Below are positions 10,312-20,778 of a DNA stretch of 64,000 nucleotides, in pieces. Below the pieces are notes generated by a model that searched no databases, was not told the DNA's origin, and was given only the letters and a program-made list of their open reading frames with translations. Position 1 is the first letter of the stretch; the number at the start of each line of letters is the position of its first letter. Position numbers and translations under genes: made by a program. The stretch covers positions 11,145,001 to 11,209,000 of the forward strand of contig CM065804.1 of the NCBI GenBank assembly GCA_033398695.1. Direction: 5' to 3'. This stretch comes from Orobanche coerulescens (lineage: Eukaryota; Streptophyta; Magnoliopsida; Lamiales; Orobanchaceae).

Positions 10312-11933
10312 TGACACGGTCTTTTGTGTAACTATCGCAAGTGCACAATATCGTATCAAGTAGTAAGTTGACTTTTTGAGTCCGGTTTATCATTCACACG
10401 AGGAAGTTAGGTTATATATTGAATTATACACTATTTATCTATTTGTTATAGAAATTTAGATGAGTGAAACACACAATTTAAGAGTTTGGTTTGATAATTG
10501 CAAGGAAAACGCAATAATAGTTCTAAAATTTAAGTAAATGAAAGATTGCACTAATAATAGATTAATAAAAGGGTAAAATGAAATAGTTGGGATTACAAAC
10601 TTAGTTCATCATTAGTTATAGAAGATGTATAGGAGATCATAAGATGTATTTACTTATTATGTTGTGCAGATTCAATTTTCCTTAAAAAGACGGTTCCTCT
10701 TTTGAATGTCAAAACGCCCCTTATATATTGAATCAGTCCACTATATATCTATGTTTATTAGCTTCAATACATAGCATTAGGTTTTATGAAAATAACTCAA
10801 AGAATCATCTAAGGTCTAGAGGTATATTTATATCCCCTAGAACAACTTAGAGTGAAGATCATTTGATCTAATCAACATATTTTCTTTCGAAACATATGAA
10901 GACCATAAATATCATCGTTTATTGGCCAAATAAATAAAGATTGGTAAAACAATGAAAATCACACACAATAATAAGTAATCCATAATAGATCTTTATACAA
11001 ACTTAAATAACATGACAAACCTTGCTTATGATCCCAACTAAGGATAACTTAGCCCATGAAGGGTTTATTCAACATATTACAAGCTTGAGTGGCCATTATT
11101 TGTTGAAAAAGGGAAAGAATTGATAGCAACTACCTTAGTAGATAAAGGATAAAGAAGCAATAAACTCCCTCAACAACATAAGCTAAACTACTATTACATA
11201 CACTCTCAAGAACACAAGTGTGTTCTTCACACAAAGAAAAATATTACAAAGTAAGAAAAATATAAGATGAAGGATGATTAATGATGGATCTAAGGGGTCT
11301 ACTTATACACCTAAAGTCATCAAATATCTCCAAAACTCCAGCATTATTACATTAGATCGGATCAAGGCCATCCATCCCCTCAATAATAGACCAAAATTAT
11401 AAAAGATTTAAAAATGATCATACATCTATCAAGAGTTACGGCCGTAACTTTCAGATGGTACGGTCGTAACTATGAGGACTTACGGCCGTAACTTTGCTTT
11501 GGCTTTTTGCACATTAGTTGCTGTGTGAGTTACGGCCGTAACTTTCAGATGTAACTCCCATATGGAGTTTCAGACTTCATTTTCAGCCCAGAATTACTTG
11601 GACTTTTGCATTTTCGCCCCAAATCTTCTTCGGATGATAACTTTGATATATAACTCTGATTTTGAATCTGGAAATACTGCCAAACTTGTCTCATAAAGCT
11701 CTACAACATGAATACATAAAAACCCAATAAAGAGAATATCTTATAAACATGTTATTTCTTGAGTAAATTAGTAATTCAATCCGATTAAGGCTAAATTTAC
11801 ATCTTCATACTATAAACATAAAATTATTAAAAAACAATTAATTTAAAGCAAAAAACGAGTAGACTAGCTCATAATTATGGGTGAAATATATCAATACCAA
11901 TCACGGATAAGTGTATAAAATTGACACTTATTA
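10312..11933 (-). repeat. RT2 5' LTR (Athila-like)
   Basis: 1622 bp, beginning near TAATAAGTGTCA on the minus strand at 11933 and ending GACCGTGTCA at 10312. It aligns end to end with the solo LTRs in RT6. The minus-strand TATA position (11302-11307) reads TATAAG where the solo copies read TATAAAT. The outer base is TA rather than CA, a mutated terminus. Confidence 0.85.
11302..11545 (-). promoter_or_regulatory. RT2 LTR promoter: TATA box and TTACGGCCGTAA palindromes
   Basis: TATAAG at 11302-11307 (minus). Three copies of GTTACGGCCGTAAC-like palindromes and one variant (GGTACGGTCGTAAC) follow between 11437 and 11545, that is upstream of the TATA box in element orientation. Confidence 0.6.
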
Positions 11934-12452
11934 GGAAGCCCAACTACCTTTAGTGGAATTCACTTATAATAATAGTTGGCACGCTTCGATTCAGATGGCA
12001 CCTTATGAAGCATTGTATGGCCGTCGTTGTAGTTATCCTTTGTGTTGGGAAAATCTATCTGAATCTTTAGGTACGGAACCCGATATGTTGTTAGCATCCC
12101 GTGAGAAGATCGCTCTGATTAAGAGTCGTTTGTTAATGGCTCAAAGCCGACAGAAGTCTTACGCAGACAACCGTCGACGATCACTTGAGTTCGAAGTTGG
12201 CGACCATGTACTAATGAAGGTGTACCCTACTCGAGGTTTTTTTCATTTTGGGAAGAGGGGCAAGCTGAGTCCGAGGTATATTAGGCCGTTCGAGGTTTTG
12301 GAGCGAATAGGCGATCTGGCCTATCGTCTGGCGTTGCCACCAGCTCTGAGTCGGATTCATAACGTGTTTCATGTCTCCCAGTTGAGGAAATATGTTGCTG
12401 ATCCAAGTCATATACTCAAGTACGATGAGATCGAGATAGCGAAGGATCATTC
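11934..12452 (+). pseudogene. RT3 integrase C-terminal fragment (left half)
   Basis: Carries the end of a chromovirus integrase: LVEFTYNNSWHASIQMAP, EALYGRRC, the REKIALIKSRLLMAQSRQKSYAD block, and a GPF/Y-like module (LSPRYIRPFEVLERIGDLAYRL) ending NVFHVSQLRK. It is truncated on the left by RT2 and interrupted at 12452 by RT4. The same frame resumes at 20580 with the chromodomain. A G-to-R change sits in the GPF motif. The apparent continuation past 12452 is RT4 LTR sequence, not part of the protein. Confidence 0.88.
12448..12452. repeat. RT4 target-site duplication (left)
   Basis: cattc, repeated at 20575-20579 on the other side of RT4. Confidence 0.9.
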
Positions 12453-12784
12453 TGTAACACCCCCAATCCACTCAGGGATATTACACGCCGTAGACCCTCT
12501 CCTCGAGGATCTACCAGACTGGTAACAACATTTAACATCTCGACAATGCCTTCAAGGCAAAATGACTCAGTAGACCGATTTGGTCTTTCAATAAATACAT
12601 ACAACTCGAATACAACTCATGCCCACGCAGGGGTCAAAATACAACCACACCCGTACAACGGGAAAAATATAGCAGCGGAAAATAAAGTACAACTAAACCA
12701 ATACGACATCAACGGGTCCTCGTGTGATTAGTATCGTTCATCTTTCATCATCCTTCATGCCAACCCTGTGCTCTGCTCCAAAAC

Positions 12785-12849
12785 CTGAATGCAATACATA
12801 CATCCACCCCCCGAATACTCGGGGGTTAGCAAAACTCCACTGTTTTGCT
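12785..12849 (-). other. Double stem-loop and acceptor-like site, RT4 3' LTR
   Basis: On the minus strand: AGCAAAAC/GTTTTGCT stem (12849-12828), then CTAAC, then a C5-GAGTATTC-G5 stem-loop (12825-12807), then TTGCATTCAG/GT with AG at 12786-12785. The last A of CTAAC is 41 bases from the AG end, the same distance as in RT6 and RT7. Confidence 0.6.
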
Positions 12850-13310
12850 AGTGCAAGTACAAGTGCAAAAATACGAGCCATACAATTCACATTCCACGAA
12901 TAACAATAACCAGGAAATCCTCAAAGATTCAAACGTAACGAAAAGTACTTCCCGAGGCATGAGTTTGGGTAAAACACTCCAAAACCGATAGATCATAAAT
13001 CAAGGGAAACAATTTATAAAACCGTTTAAAATGCCATCGAGAGTTTTAATAGAAAACAATTTTAGGATTATCGAATCCTTCTCTTTCCAAAATCAACAGG
13101 TCACATTTCAAAGGTTTTGTTTTCGCAAATAGGAAACCACCAACAATCTACAGGGTCAGAGCCCAACATCACGTGTCCTCAACGGACGTAAAATCAATGA
13201 AACATAATCACGCACGCGCATCGCCTAGGACCGGGACGCTACCACCGACATCCCACCCGAGGCCTCGAAGGACCCTCCCGAGCTGGCTAGCGAAACAAAT
13301 CACATACATC

Positions 13311-13455
13311 TCACGGTTGGATCAATCGCTTGTTGCATCCTGGCCACATGATCGCATGCCATGTGCCACCGTAGATTATATCAGGCTCTCACGGTTGGAT
13401 CAATCACTTGTTGCATCCTGACCACATGATCACGTGCCATGTGTCACCGTAGACC
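13311..13455 (-). repeat. 78-bp tandem hairpin repeats in RT4 3' LTR
   Basis: Two copies begin at 13311 and 13389, each bounded by TCACGGTTGGATC and CACCGTAG, whose ACGGT and ACCGT can pair. The same pair is present in the RT4 5' LTR (about 18797-18942), RT7 (54966-55108) and RT9 (about 60070-60214). Confidence 0.75.
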
Positions 13456-14392
13456 TTCAACCGTATCCACACATTCACACAAATAACATATCACATCAAG
13501 GATATTCAAACAATTCGCCCAGAGGCATCAAACACTTAGCAAAACACCACGTCAATCCACAACGCACCGAAATGAAATAATATACGTCCACACACAATAC
13601 CAAGTGCAACATTAACACCAAGCATATACATAGAATTCACATAGTTATTCACAAACCATGCCATTCACAAAACACACGCGTTTTGAAAGCAAGCCTTTAA
13701 CAAGGCTAAACCGAATCTTTTGAAAGTTCAATTCAAACGACCAAACAACCACATTTAGACGATCACTAATTATCATATCCATAAAACAAGAATAGTATGG
13801 GTAAGGTACTTGCCTCGAAATCGGCACGCAAGTATTCCGACGAACACGGCTCAACCGGAAAGCTTCGAAACGCCCGATGTTTTCGAAAAGGAAAACGACA
13901 ACGAACGGAAGGGTTCAACTTGGTTTCTTCGCAAGAAACTCGACCCTAACAACATATAATCCATAAATCAACAATCATACGAGGAAGGATAATCGTAGAA
14001 TGCCCGAAAACCCCTCTATGACATTCTACCGGACACCTTCAAGACGTCGATCAAGAACTCGACCAAAACAACGAATCGATACGATCCAACCATGGAATAA
14101 CAAGGGAAAAGATATAAAACATCTAAATAATCATAAATTCATCATAATCCTAAGTTAAATCGGATTAATCGGACGAAAACAACCAAAATACCCAAATTCC
14201 CCAAAACTAGATTTCTAGGAAATCTGACCTGATTCGGTAGATCGGAGGATGTTATAGGATGGATGATTGATGATATGAACTCCAAAACTTCATGGATTGA
14301 TTGTCCAACAACATCTCTCTATGATATACACACCCACAGCCGCGTACGGGAAGAAAAAGAATGAGAAATGGCTGAAGAAAAATGTTGCCAGG

Positions 14393-14545
14393 CCTTAAAT
14401 AGCCGATCGTACCGGGTTACGACGTAATCGCCATGGCTTACGTGACGAATCGGCCATGGCCGAACTCACCGCCTGGAAATGCCTAAGCGCATGCACGTTA
14501 CGGCCATGGCCTTACGTACGTAATCGCCTTACGACGAATCGCGAT
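14393..14545 (-). promoter_or_regulatory. RT4 3' LTR promoter: TATA-like box and TTACG-type motif cluster
   Basis: TATTTAAGG at 14393-14402 (minus), with repeated GTTACGACGTAATCG and CCATGG motifs between about 14410 and 14545. Confidence 0.5.
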
Positions 14546-15103
14546 CACTACCGCACGTTACTCGGCGTGGCGCCGGCCCGAGCATGCCCGGCCATGACTC
14601 GGCCGGGACCAACTCCGACGGCCCGAACGACCCCGGAACCCGAACCTGAGTACGAATCGAAGATACGATTATGAAGTACTCGCAAAGACGTATCCGAGCA
14701 CTAAGAGGACACACGATTCCGACCACCCGAAGGCTCGAAATTCGACAACGGAAAGTAATTACCCCAAACTTTGGGAAATTACGAAAATGGCCCAAAACGC
14801 CCGAAAATCACGATACGTGATCGAAACACCGAGCCAAAGCTCGCAACATGAATATTAACATTAAATGAACTTACGAGAAAGTCGAAACAACAGTTTCGGA
14901 CGAGATTCGCAAGAATCGAACTCAAGTGCGGAAAAATCGCTAAAAAGCACGGAACTCAACAAAACGACACCGAAACGAACTCGGATGATAAAAAGTGCAG
15001 AATTAATAATTCTGGGAATGACGAAACGGTCATGAGAGAGTCGTCAAAACGGACTTCCGCCAAAAAAAAGAAATTACTGGAAATCGAAATTACGGGTATT
15101 ACA

Positions 15104-15140
15104 TTCTACCCTCCTTAAAAGAAGTTTCGTCCCGAAACTT
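15104..15140 (-). other. RT4 polypurine tract and GTTTCG palindrome
   Basis: On the minus strand AAGGAGGGTAGAA directly precedes the 3' LTR; this is the plus-strand primer for reverse transcription. Just before it lies GTTTCGGGACGAAAC, a perfect inverted repeat present at the same place in RT6, RT7 and RT8 and altered in RT3 and RT9. Confidence 0.8.
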
Positions 15141-15491
15141 AAAACAAGTAGGGGGAAACAATATACCCGCCAGGAAAACTCGACGAGATACACAAAACCC
15201 GAAAACTCGCGCCCAACGGCGAAACACTGCAAGAAACGCAAAGAGACATCCGACGTGAAAACACGCTCCACAACGACCAACACAACGCCACCGGTAGAGA
15301 CATAATAAAACCAACAAGTGACAAGCGTCATCAAACAGATAATACAATCAAGTCAATTATCCAAACAATCACAAAACACAAAGTACTTGTTACAAGAAAA
15401 CATGCACAGTCGAGAAAACAGAATAAACACAAAACGATCCACAAGGGCAATCATAAATAATTCGGACTACGCCGAAATCCTCAAAACCACA

Positions 15492-16519
15492 CTAGGCATC
15501 TCCGTGTCCTTTCGGAACAGAGACGCAACCTCGATCCCTAAACCTCTCAGCTACCGTCTCGCAATGTACGGATCGGCGACCCACCTGGCCACACTCGAAA
15601 CAGCTAACTAACGGTGAACGACAATTCTTCGCAGTATGGCCCGCTCGACTACAGTTATAACATATCTTCGAAGTGCTCACATTACTCACTGCAGGGGTAC
15701 TACTCCTCTGATCACGCGATCTAGGAACCATTTTGGGATGACGAAACGAGTCCCAACCTCAAGGGGCCCACTCCCCTGATTTCCTGAAAAGTTCCCAACA
15801 GTTTTCTGTGTCTTCGAGTCAGACATACTCTCGGTCGATAATCTGGATAGCTCATAGGCTAACGCCCTATTCTGATAATCTCTCAGGGAAGTACAAGCGA
15901 GACCTTCCATGTCTTGTGAATCTCGGCTTCATCCGCCTACTAAAATGACAAATCTTGTCCTCCTCTGTCCTTACTTGATTACGCACATAGCCGAGCTGTT
16001 TGCTAAAATCAATAATAGCTTGAGACAATGGTACATCCTGCGGTTTCGCGAAAAGAATTCATTAATCCTCTGATTTCTGATCGGTTCCGGACAAAACTCA
16101 TCTTTCATGAATTTCTGGAACTCTGCCCACGTGACAACACGATCTCGAGGCTTAACAGCCTCCCACCAGCTAGCGGCATCTTTGTCGAGAAGATACTGAG
16201 CGACCGGTACCTTACGTTCTTCCGGACAATCAACTACCTCGAATATATTTTCCAACTGGAAGAGCCAACCATCCCATCCTAATGCATCTGCAGCACGAGC
16301 GAAACGAGGGGGATTCATACGAACCACTTCTCGAAGCCACTGATTTGCACCAGTGTTCTGGGTCACATCTGTAACACGCTGAACTGCCTGAGTCAACTGA
16401 GTCATCTGAGTGGCTACCTGCTGCAAAATAGTAGCAACACCAATACCAATACCATCACCGGCAGCATGATCCCGATCACGCATCCGGTCGCCACGACCAC
16501 GACCTCGGCCCCTCGGCAT
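15492..16519 (-). pseudogene. RT4 gag (frameshifted)
   Basis: Gag starts MPRGRGRGRGD at 16519 and has a basic N-terminus, then the capsid-like core (NPPRFARAADALGWDGWLF, EERKVPVAQYLLDKDAASWWE, WAEFQKFMKDEFCPEPIRN). The frame shifts near 16020 and again near 15710. The C-terminal part has a good zinc knuckle CYNCSRAGHTAKNC and a second, CFECGQVGRRSVHC, whose His is replaced by Arg. The protein ends VPKGHGDA at 15492, as in RT7. Related to the RT8 Gag. In an intact copy it would form particles and package element RNA; enzymes must come from elsewhere. Confidence 0.85.
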
Positions 16520-17920
16520 ACTGAATAAGTAACCATTAAAGACAATGTGAGAAAATCATAGCACATACCACATACAATGATTTCCATCGTAAAGCAACAC
16601 GCATATTAAAATCATAGCAACGACGGTATCGTTCAAAGAACCTCAACGGCCCGAACGATAACCAACACATAATCACAAAACATCATGGAACAATCACACA
16701 TATACACGAATGTACCAACCCAAGCTTCAATACCACACCCGTGCGACAACACGCAAATCACCACGAGGCGACAAACGGTAAATACCGGTTCACACCTCTC
16801 ACAGAGGGCTAGTACAACAAATGCGTGGCAACGCCGACGTTCATGCCACCAATTCGATCATACTCGGGAGCAAACACCATAACGACAATGCAAACATCAT
16901 ACATACATTCCCAAACGCAAACGGGAATTGATAGGTTTTAAAAAAAATGAAAACCACCTCTTGAAAATAATTTAGAAAAACACCGGTTGATCTTGAGTAT
17001 CATTTTACAAAAGTTGACAAACATCATTTTCGAGACTTTGAAAATCATCTTGAGTTTGAACAAAAATGAGGACACCTTCTCTTAGTGAAAAACTTTCAGA
17101 CTATTCGACCCTCGGGTCTAAGTAAAAGTGTTTATAAAACATTGAAAATATCTCAAAACATTTTGGGTCCTCGAGGAAGAAGAATTTTGTAACATATTGT
17201 GGCACCTGGGATGTACCACAAGAAAATAATTCATTTTAAAAATACATCTCGAAATTTATTTTCTAAGATACTCAAGGTTTTCAAAGATAATTCAATGGGC
17301 TAGAATGCCCAAAAATTTCAGGTAATTACACGGAACATTATAACGCCGTGGGCCCCACGCCAGAACCCACCAGGCTAAAAACCATTTACAAAAACGCCGA
17401 AAAGGCCGATGACGGTAATATTTCAAAAACTCACAGAAGCCATTTACAAAGTACTAAATACCGTCATAAGAATTTCGCCAAAATGATCAAGGCCATAATG
17501 CCAAAAACTCGATTAAGGGAATTGGTTTTCGAAATAAAACTCAGTCGGTAAAATACCGAAATCCATTACAAAAGAACTCACGCAGCGGATAAAAGAAATA
17601 CGATGACATGCAGGTCCAAAGAACAATACTCATCATACGAACGAAATATGAGAGTCAAATAGTCACGTATCAAGAAATCAAAATCCATAAGAGGATCCCG
17701 TCACTTAACAAATAATCATAAAAATAGCTCGTGTCACACGAGGCTCAACACAAATAAGGGAGACTTACATCCACAAGTCGCACGAAGATGATGATCGCCC
17801 ACGATACTAATCACGACCAACAAACTCAAACGACGCGTCGCGACACGACTTAGTCAGACAAAATCCGACGAGACAAAAACTCAATAGACACCACTAACCC
17901 GACAGCCTAGGTTTCCACAA
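16520..17920 (-). other. RT4 5' untranslated region with LTR-end fossil
   Basis: No coding sequence seen. At about 17320-17390 the minus strand reads like the last part of a gypsy LTR (CCTGGTGGGTTC, GGGGCCCACGGCG, TTCCGTGTAATTACC). The matching stretch in RT7 is at 56539-56593 and in RT9 near 63820-63860. Confidence 0.6.
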
Positions 17921-17937
17921 CCTAAGCTCTGATACCA
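17921..17937 (-). other. RT4 primer binding site
   Basis: On the minus strand TGGTATCAGAGCTTAGG, initiator-Met tRNA type, 3 bases inside the 5' LTR. Confidence 0.85.
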
Positions 17938-17940
17938 TTA

Positions 17941-20574
17941 TGTAACACCCCCAATCCACTCAGGGATATTACACGCCGTAGACCCTCTCCTCGAGGATCT
18001 ACCAGGCTGGTAACAACATTTAACATCTCGACAATGCCTTCAAGGCAAAATGACTCAGTAGACCGATTTGGTCTTTCAATAAATACATACAACTCGAATA
18101 CAACTCATGCCCACGCAGGGGTCAAAATACAACCACACCCGTACAACGGGAAAAATATAGCAGCGGAAAATAAAGTACAACTAAACCAATACGACATCAA
18201 CGGGTCCTCGTGTGATTAGTATCGTTCATCTTTCATCATCCTTCATGCCGACCCTGTGCTCTGCTCCAAAACCTGAATGCAATACATACATCCACCCCCC
18301 GAATACTCGGGGGTTAGCAAAACTCCACTGTTTTGCTAGTGCAAGTACAAGTGCAAAAATACGAGCCATACAATTCACATTCCACAAATAACAATAACCA
18401 GGAAATCCTCAAAGATTCAAACGTAACGAAAAGTACTTCCCGAGGCATGAGTTTGGGTAAAACACTCCAAAACCGATAGATCATAAATCAAGGGAAACAA
18501 TTTATAAAACCGTTTAAAATGCCATCGAGAGTTTTAATAGAAAACAATTTTAGGATTATCGAATCCTTCTCTTTCCAAAATCAACAGTGGTCACAAATTT
18601 CAAAGGTTTTGTTTTCGCAAATAGAAACCACCAACAATCTGTGGTCGAGCCCAACATCACGTGTCCTCAACGGACGTAAAATCAATGAAACATAATCACG
18701 CACGTGCATCGCCTAGACCGGACGCTACCACCGACATCCCACCCGAGGCCTCGAAGGACCCTCCAGAGTCAAGCTAGCGAAACAAATCACACACATCTCA
18801 CGGTTGGATCAATCGCTTGTTGCATCCTCGGCCACATGATCGCATGCCATGTGCCACCGTAGATTATCTCAGGCTCTCACGGTTGGATCAATCACTTGTT
18901 GCATCCTGACCACATGATCACGTGCCATGTGTCACCGTAGACCTTCAACCATATCCACACATTCACACAAATAACATATCACATCAAGGATATTCAAACA
19001 ATTCGCCCACAGGCATCAAACACTTAGCAAAACACCACGTCAATCAACAACGCACCGAAATGAAATAATATACGTCCACACACAATACCAAGTGCAACAT
19101 TAACACCAAGCATATACATAGAATTCACATAGTTATTCACAAACCACGCCATTCACAAAACACACGCGTTTTGAAAGCAAGCCTTTAACAAGGCTAAACC
19201 GAATCTTTTGAAAGTTCAATTCAAACGACCAAACAACCACATTTAGACGATCACTAATTATCATATCCATAAAACAAGAATAGTATGGGTAAGGTACTTG
19301 CCTCGAAATCGGCACGCAAGTATTCCGACGAACACGGCTCAACCGGAAAGCTTCGAAACGCCCGATGTTTTCGAAAAGGAAAACGACAACGAACGGAAGG
19401 GTTCAACTTGGTTTCTTCGCAAGAAACTCGACCCTAACAACATATAATCCATAAATCAACAATCATACGAGGAAGGATAATCGTAGAACGCCCGAAAACC
19501 CCTCTATGACATTCTACCGGACACCTTCAAGACGTCGATCAAGAACTCGACCAAAACAACGAATCGATACGATCCAACCATGGAATAACAAGGGAAAAGA
19601 TATAAAACATCTAAATAATCATCAATCCATCATAATCCTAAGTTAAATCGGATTAATCGGACGAAAACAACCAAAATACCCAAATTCCCCAAAACTAGAT
19701 TTCTAGGAAATCTGACCTGATTCGGTAGATCGAAGGATGTTATAGGATGGATGATTGATGATATGAACTCCAAACTTCATGGATTGATTGTCCAACAACA
19801 TCTCTCCATGATATACACACCCACAGCCGCGTACGGGAAAAAAAAGAATGAGAAATGGCTGAAGAGAAACGCTGCCAGGCCTTAAATAGGCCGATCACGG
19901 CCGGTTACGACGTAATCGCCATGGCTTACGACGAATCGCCATGGCCGAACTCATCGCTGGAAATGCCAAGCGCATGACGCATCGTCCGTGGCCTTACGAC
20001 GAATCGCCTTACGACGTAATCGCCGATCACTACCACACGTTACTCGGCGGTGGCTCGCCCGAGCATGCCCGGCCATGACTCGCCGACCAACTCCGATGGC
20101 CCGAACGACCCCGAACCTGAGTACGAATCGAAGATACGGTTACGAAGTACTCGCAAAGACGAATCCGAGCACTAAGAGGACACACGATTCCGACCACCCG
20201 AAGGCTCGAAATTCGACAACGGAAAGTAATTACCCCAAACTTTGGGAAATTACGAAAATGGCCCAAAACGCCCGAAAATCACGATACGTGATCGAAACAC
20301 CGAGCCAAAGCTCGCAACATGAATATTAACATTAAATGAACTTACGAGAAAGTTGAAACAACAGTTTCGGACGAGATTCGCAAGAATCGAACTCAAGTGC
20401 GGAAAAATCACTAAAAAGCACGGAACTCAACAAAACGACACCGAAACGAACTCGGATGATAAAAAGTGCAGAATTAATCATTCTCGGAATGACGAAATGG
20501 TCATGAGAGAGTCGTCAAAATGGACTTCCGCCAAAAAAAAGAAATTACCGGAAATCGAAATTACGGGTATTACA
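17941..20574 (-). repeat. RT4 5' LTR
   Basis: 2634 bp. Same modules as the 3' copy: palindrome cluster about 19890-20050, TATA-like box near 19882-19890, donor-like CAG/GTCAGA (GT at 19716), AG/GCAAGT block at about 19304, tandem hairpins about 18797-18942, double stem-loop 18295-18337, acceptor AG at 18274-18273. The implied intron is about 1.44 kb. Confidence 0.92.
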
Positions 20575-20579
20575 CATTC
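20575..20579. repeat. RT4 target-site duplication (right)
   Basis: cattc, identical to 12448-12452. Confidence 0.9.
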
Positions 20580-20745
20580 GTGCGTGGAGCATCCCGTACA
20601 GATACTTGAGAGGAGGATCAAGCAGTTGTGGAACAAGACGATTCCCATACTGAAGGTTCAGTGGTTACGACACGGAGTCGAGGAGGCTACGTGGGAGACG
20701 GAGAGCAGCATGCGAGAGAAGTATCCCGAGTTGTTTACCCCTTAG
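20580..20745 (+). pseudogene. RT3 chromodomain fragment (right half)
   Basis: Continues the integrase frame broken by RT4. The sequence HPVQILERRIKQLWNKTIP, VEEATWETESSMREKYPELF is the C-terminal chromodomain of a Tekay/Del-type chromovirus, thought to steer integration towards particular chromatin marks. It ends at TAG (20743-20745). Apart from the RT4 insertion the two halves are in frame. Confidence 0.88.
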
Positions 20746-20763
20746 TTTCGAGGACAAAACTCC

Positions 20764-20778
20764 TTTTAAGGGGGAGTA
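20764..20778 (+). other. RT3 polypurine tract
   Basis: TTTTAAGGGGGAGTA immediately before the TGTAATATC LTR start. An altered GTTTCGAGGACAAAAC precedes it. Confidence 0.85.

Larger units (their letters stand above)
7763..11933 (-). mobile_element. RT2: truncated Athila-like Ty3/gypsy element
   Basis: Minus-strand element with 5' LTR (10312-11933), tRNA-Asp-type primer site, and one long gag-protease reading frame (10205 to about 7763) broken by stops. RT, RNase H, integrase and the 3' LTR are missing. It ends at an A-rich tract beside LOG. Its LTR is the same family as the two solo LTRs at 33200-34809 and 40079-41705. Transcription from the LTR would run leftwards, in the LOG direction. Confidence 0.85.
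12453..15103 (-). repeat. RT4 3' LTR
   Basis: Starts TGTAATACCCG on the minus strand at 15103 and ends GGGGGTGTTACA at 12453. It contains, in element order, a TTACGACGTAA-type cluster (about 14545-14405), a TATA-like TATTTAAGG (14393-14402), a splice-donor-like CAG/GTCAGA, tandem hairpin repeats (13311-13455), a double stem-loop (12807-12849) and an acceptor-like TTCAG/GT (12785). Confidence 0.92.
12453..20574 (-). mobile_element. RT4: complete gag-only LTR retrotransposon (TR-GAG type)
   Basis: Full minus-strand element: LTRs at 12453-15103 (2651 bp) and 17941-20574 (2634 bp), internal region of only 2837 bp, primer site, polypurine tract and a 5-bp TSD (cattc). Inside is a gag reading region and nothing else recognisable, so it is a non-autonomous element of the kind described as terminal-repeat retrotransposons with GAG domain. 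The same gag-to-PPT arrangement is seen in RT7 and RT9, so the pol loss predates this copy and is a family feature. It sits inside the RT3 integrase/chromodomain gene. The two LTRs are highly similar, with scattered small indels. Confidence 0.92.

Noticed and set aside
12453..12525. C-terminal extension of the RT3 integrase ORF past 12452
   Set aside because: This is RT4 LTR sequence; the true continuation is at 20580 after the TSD.
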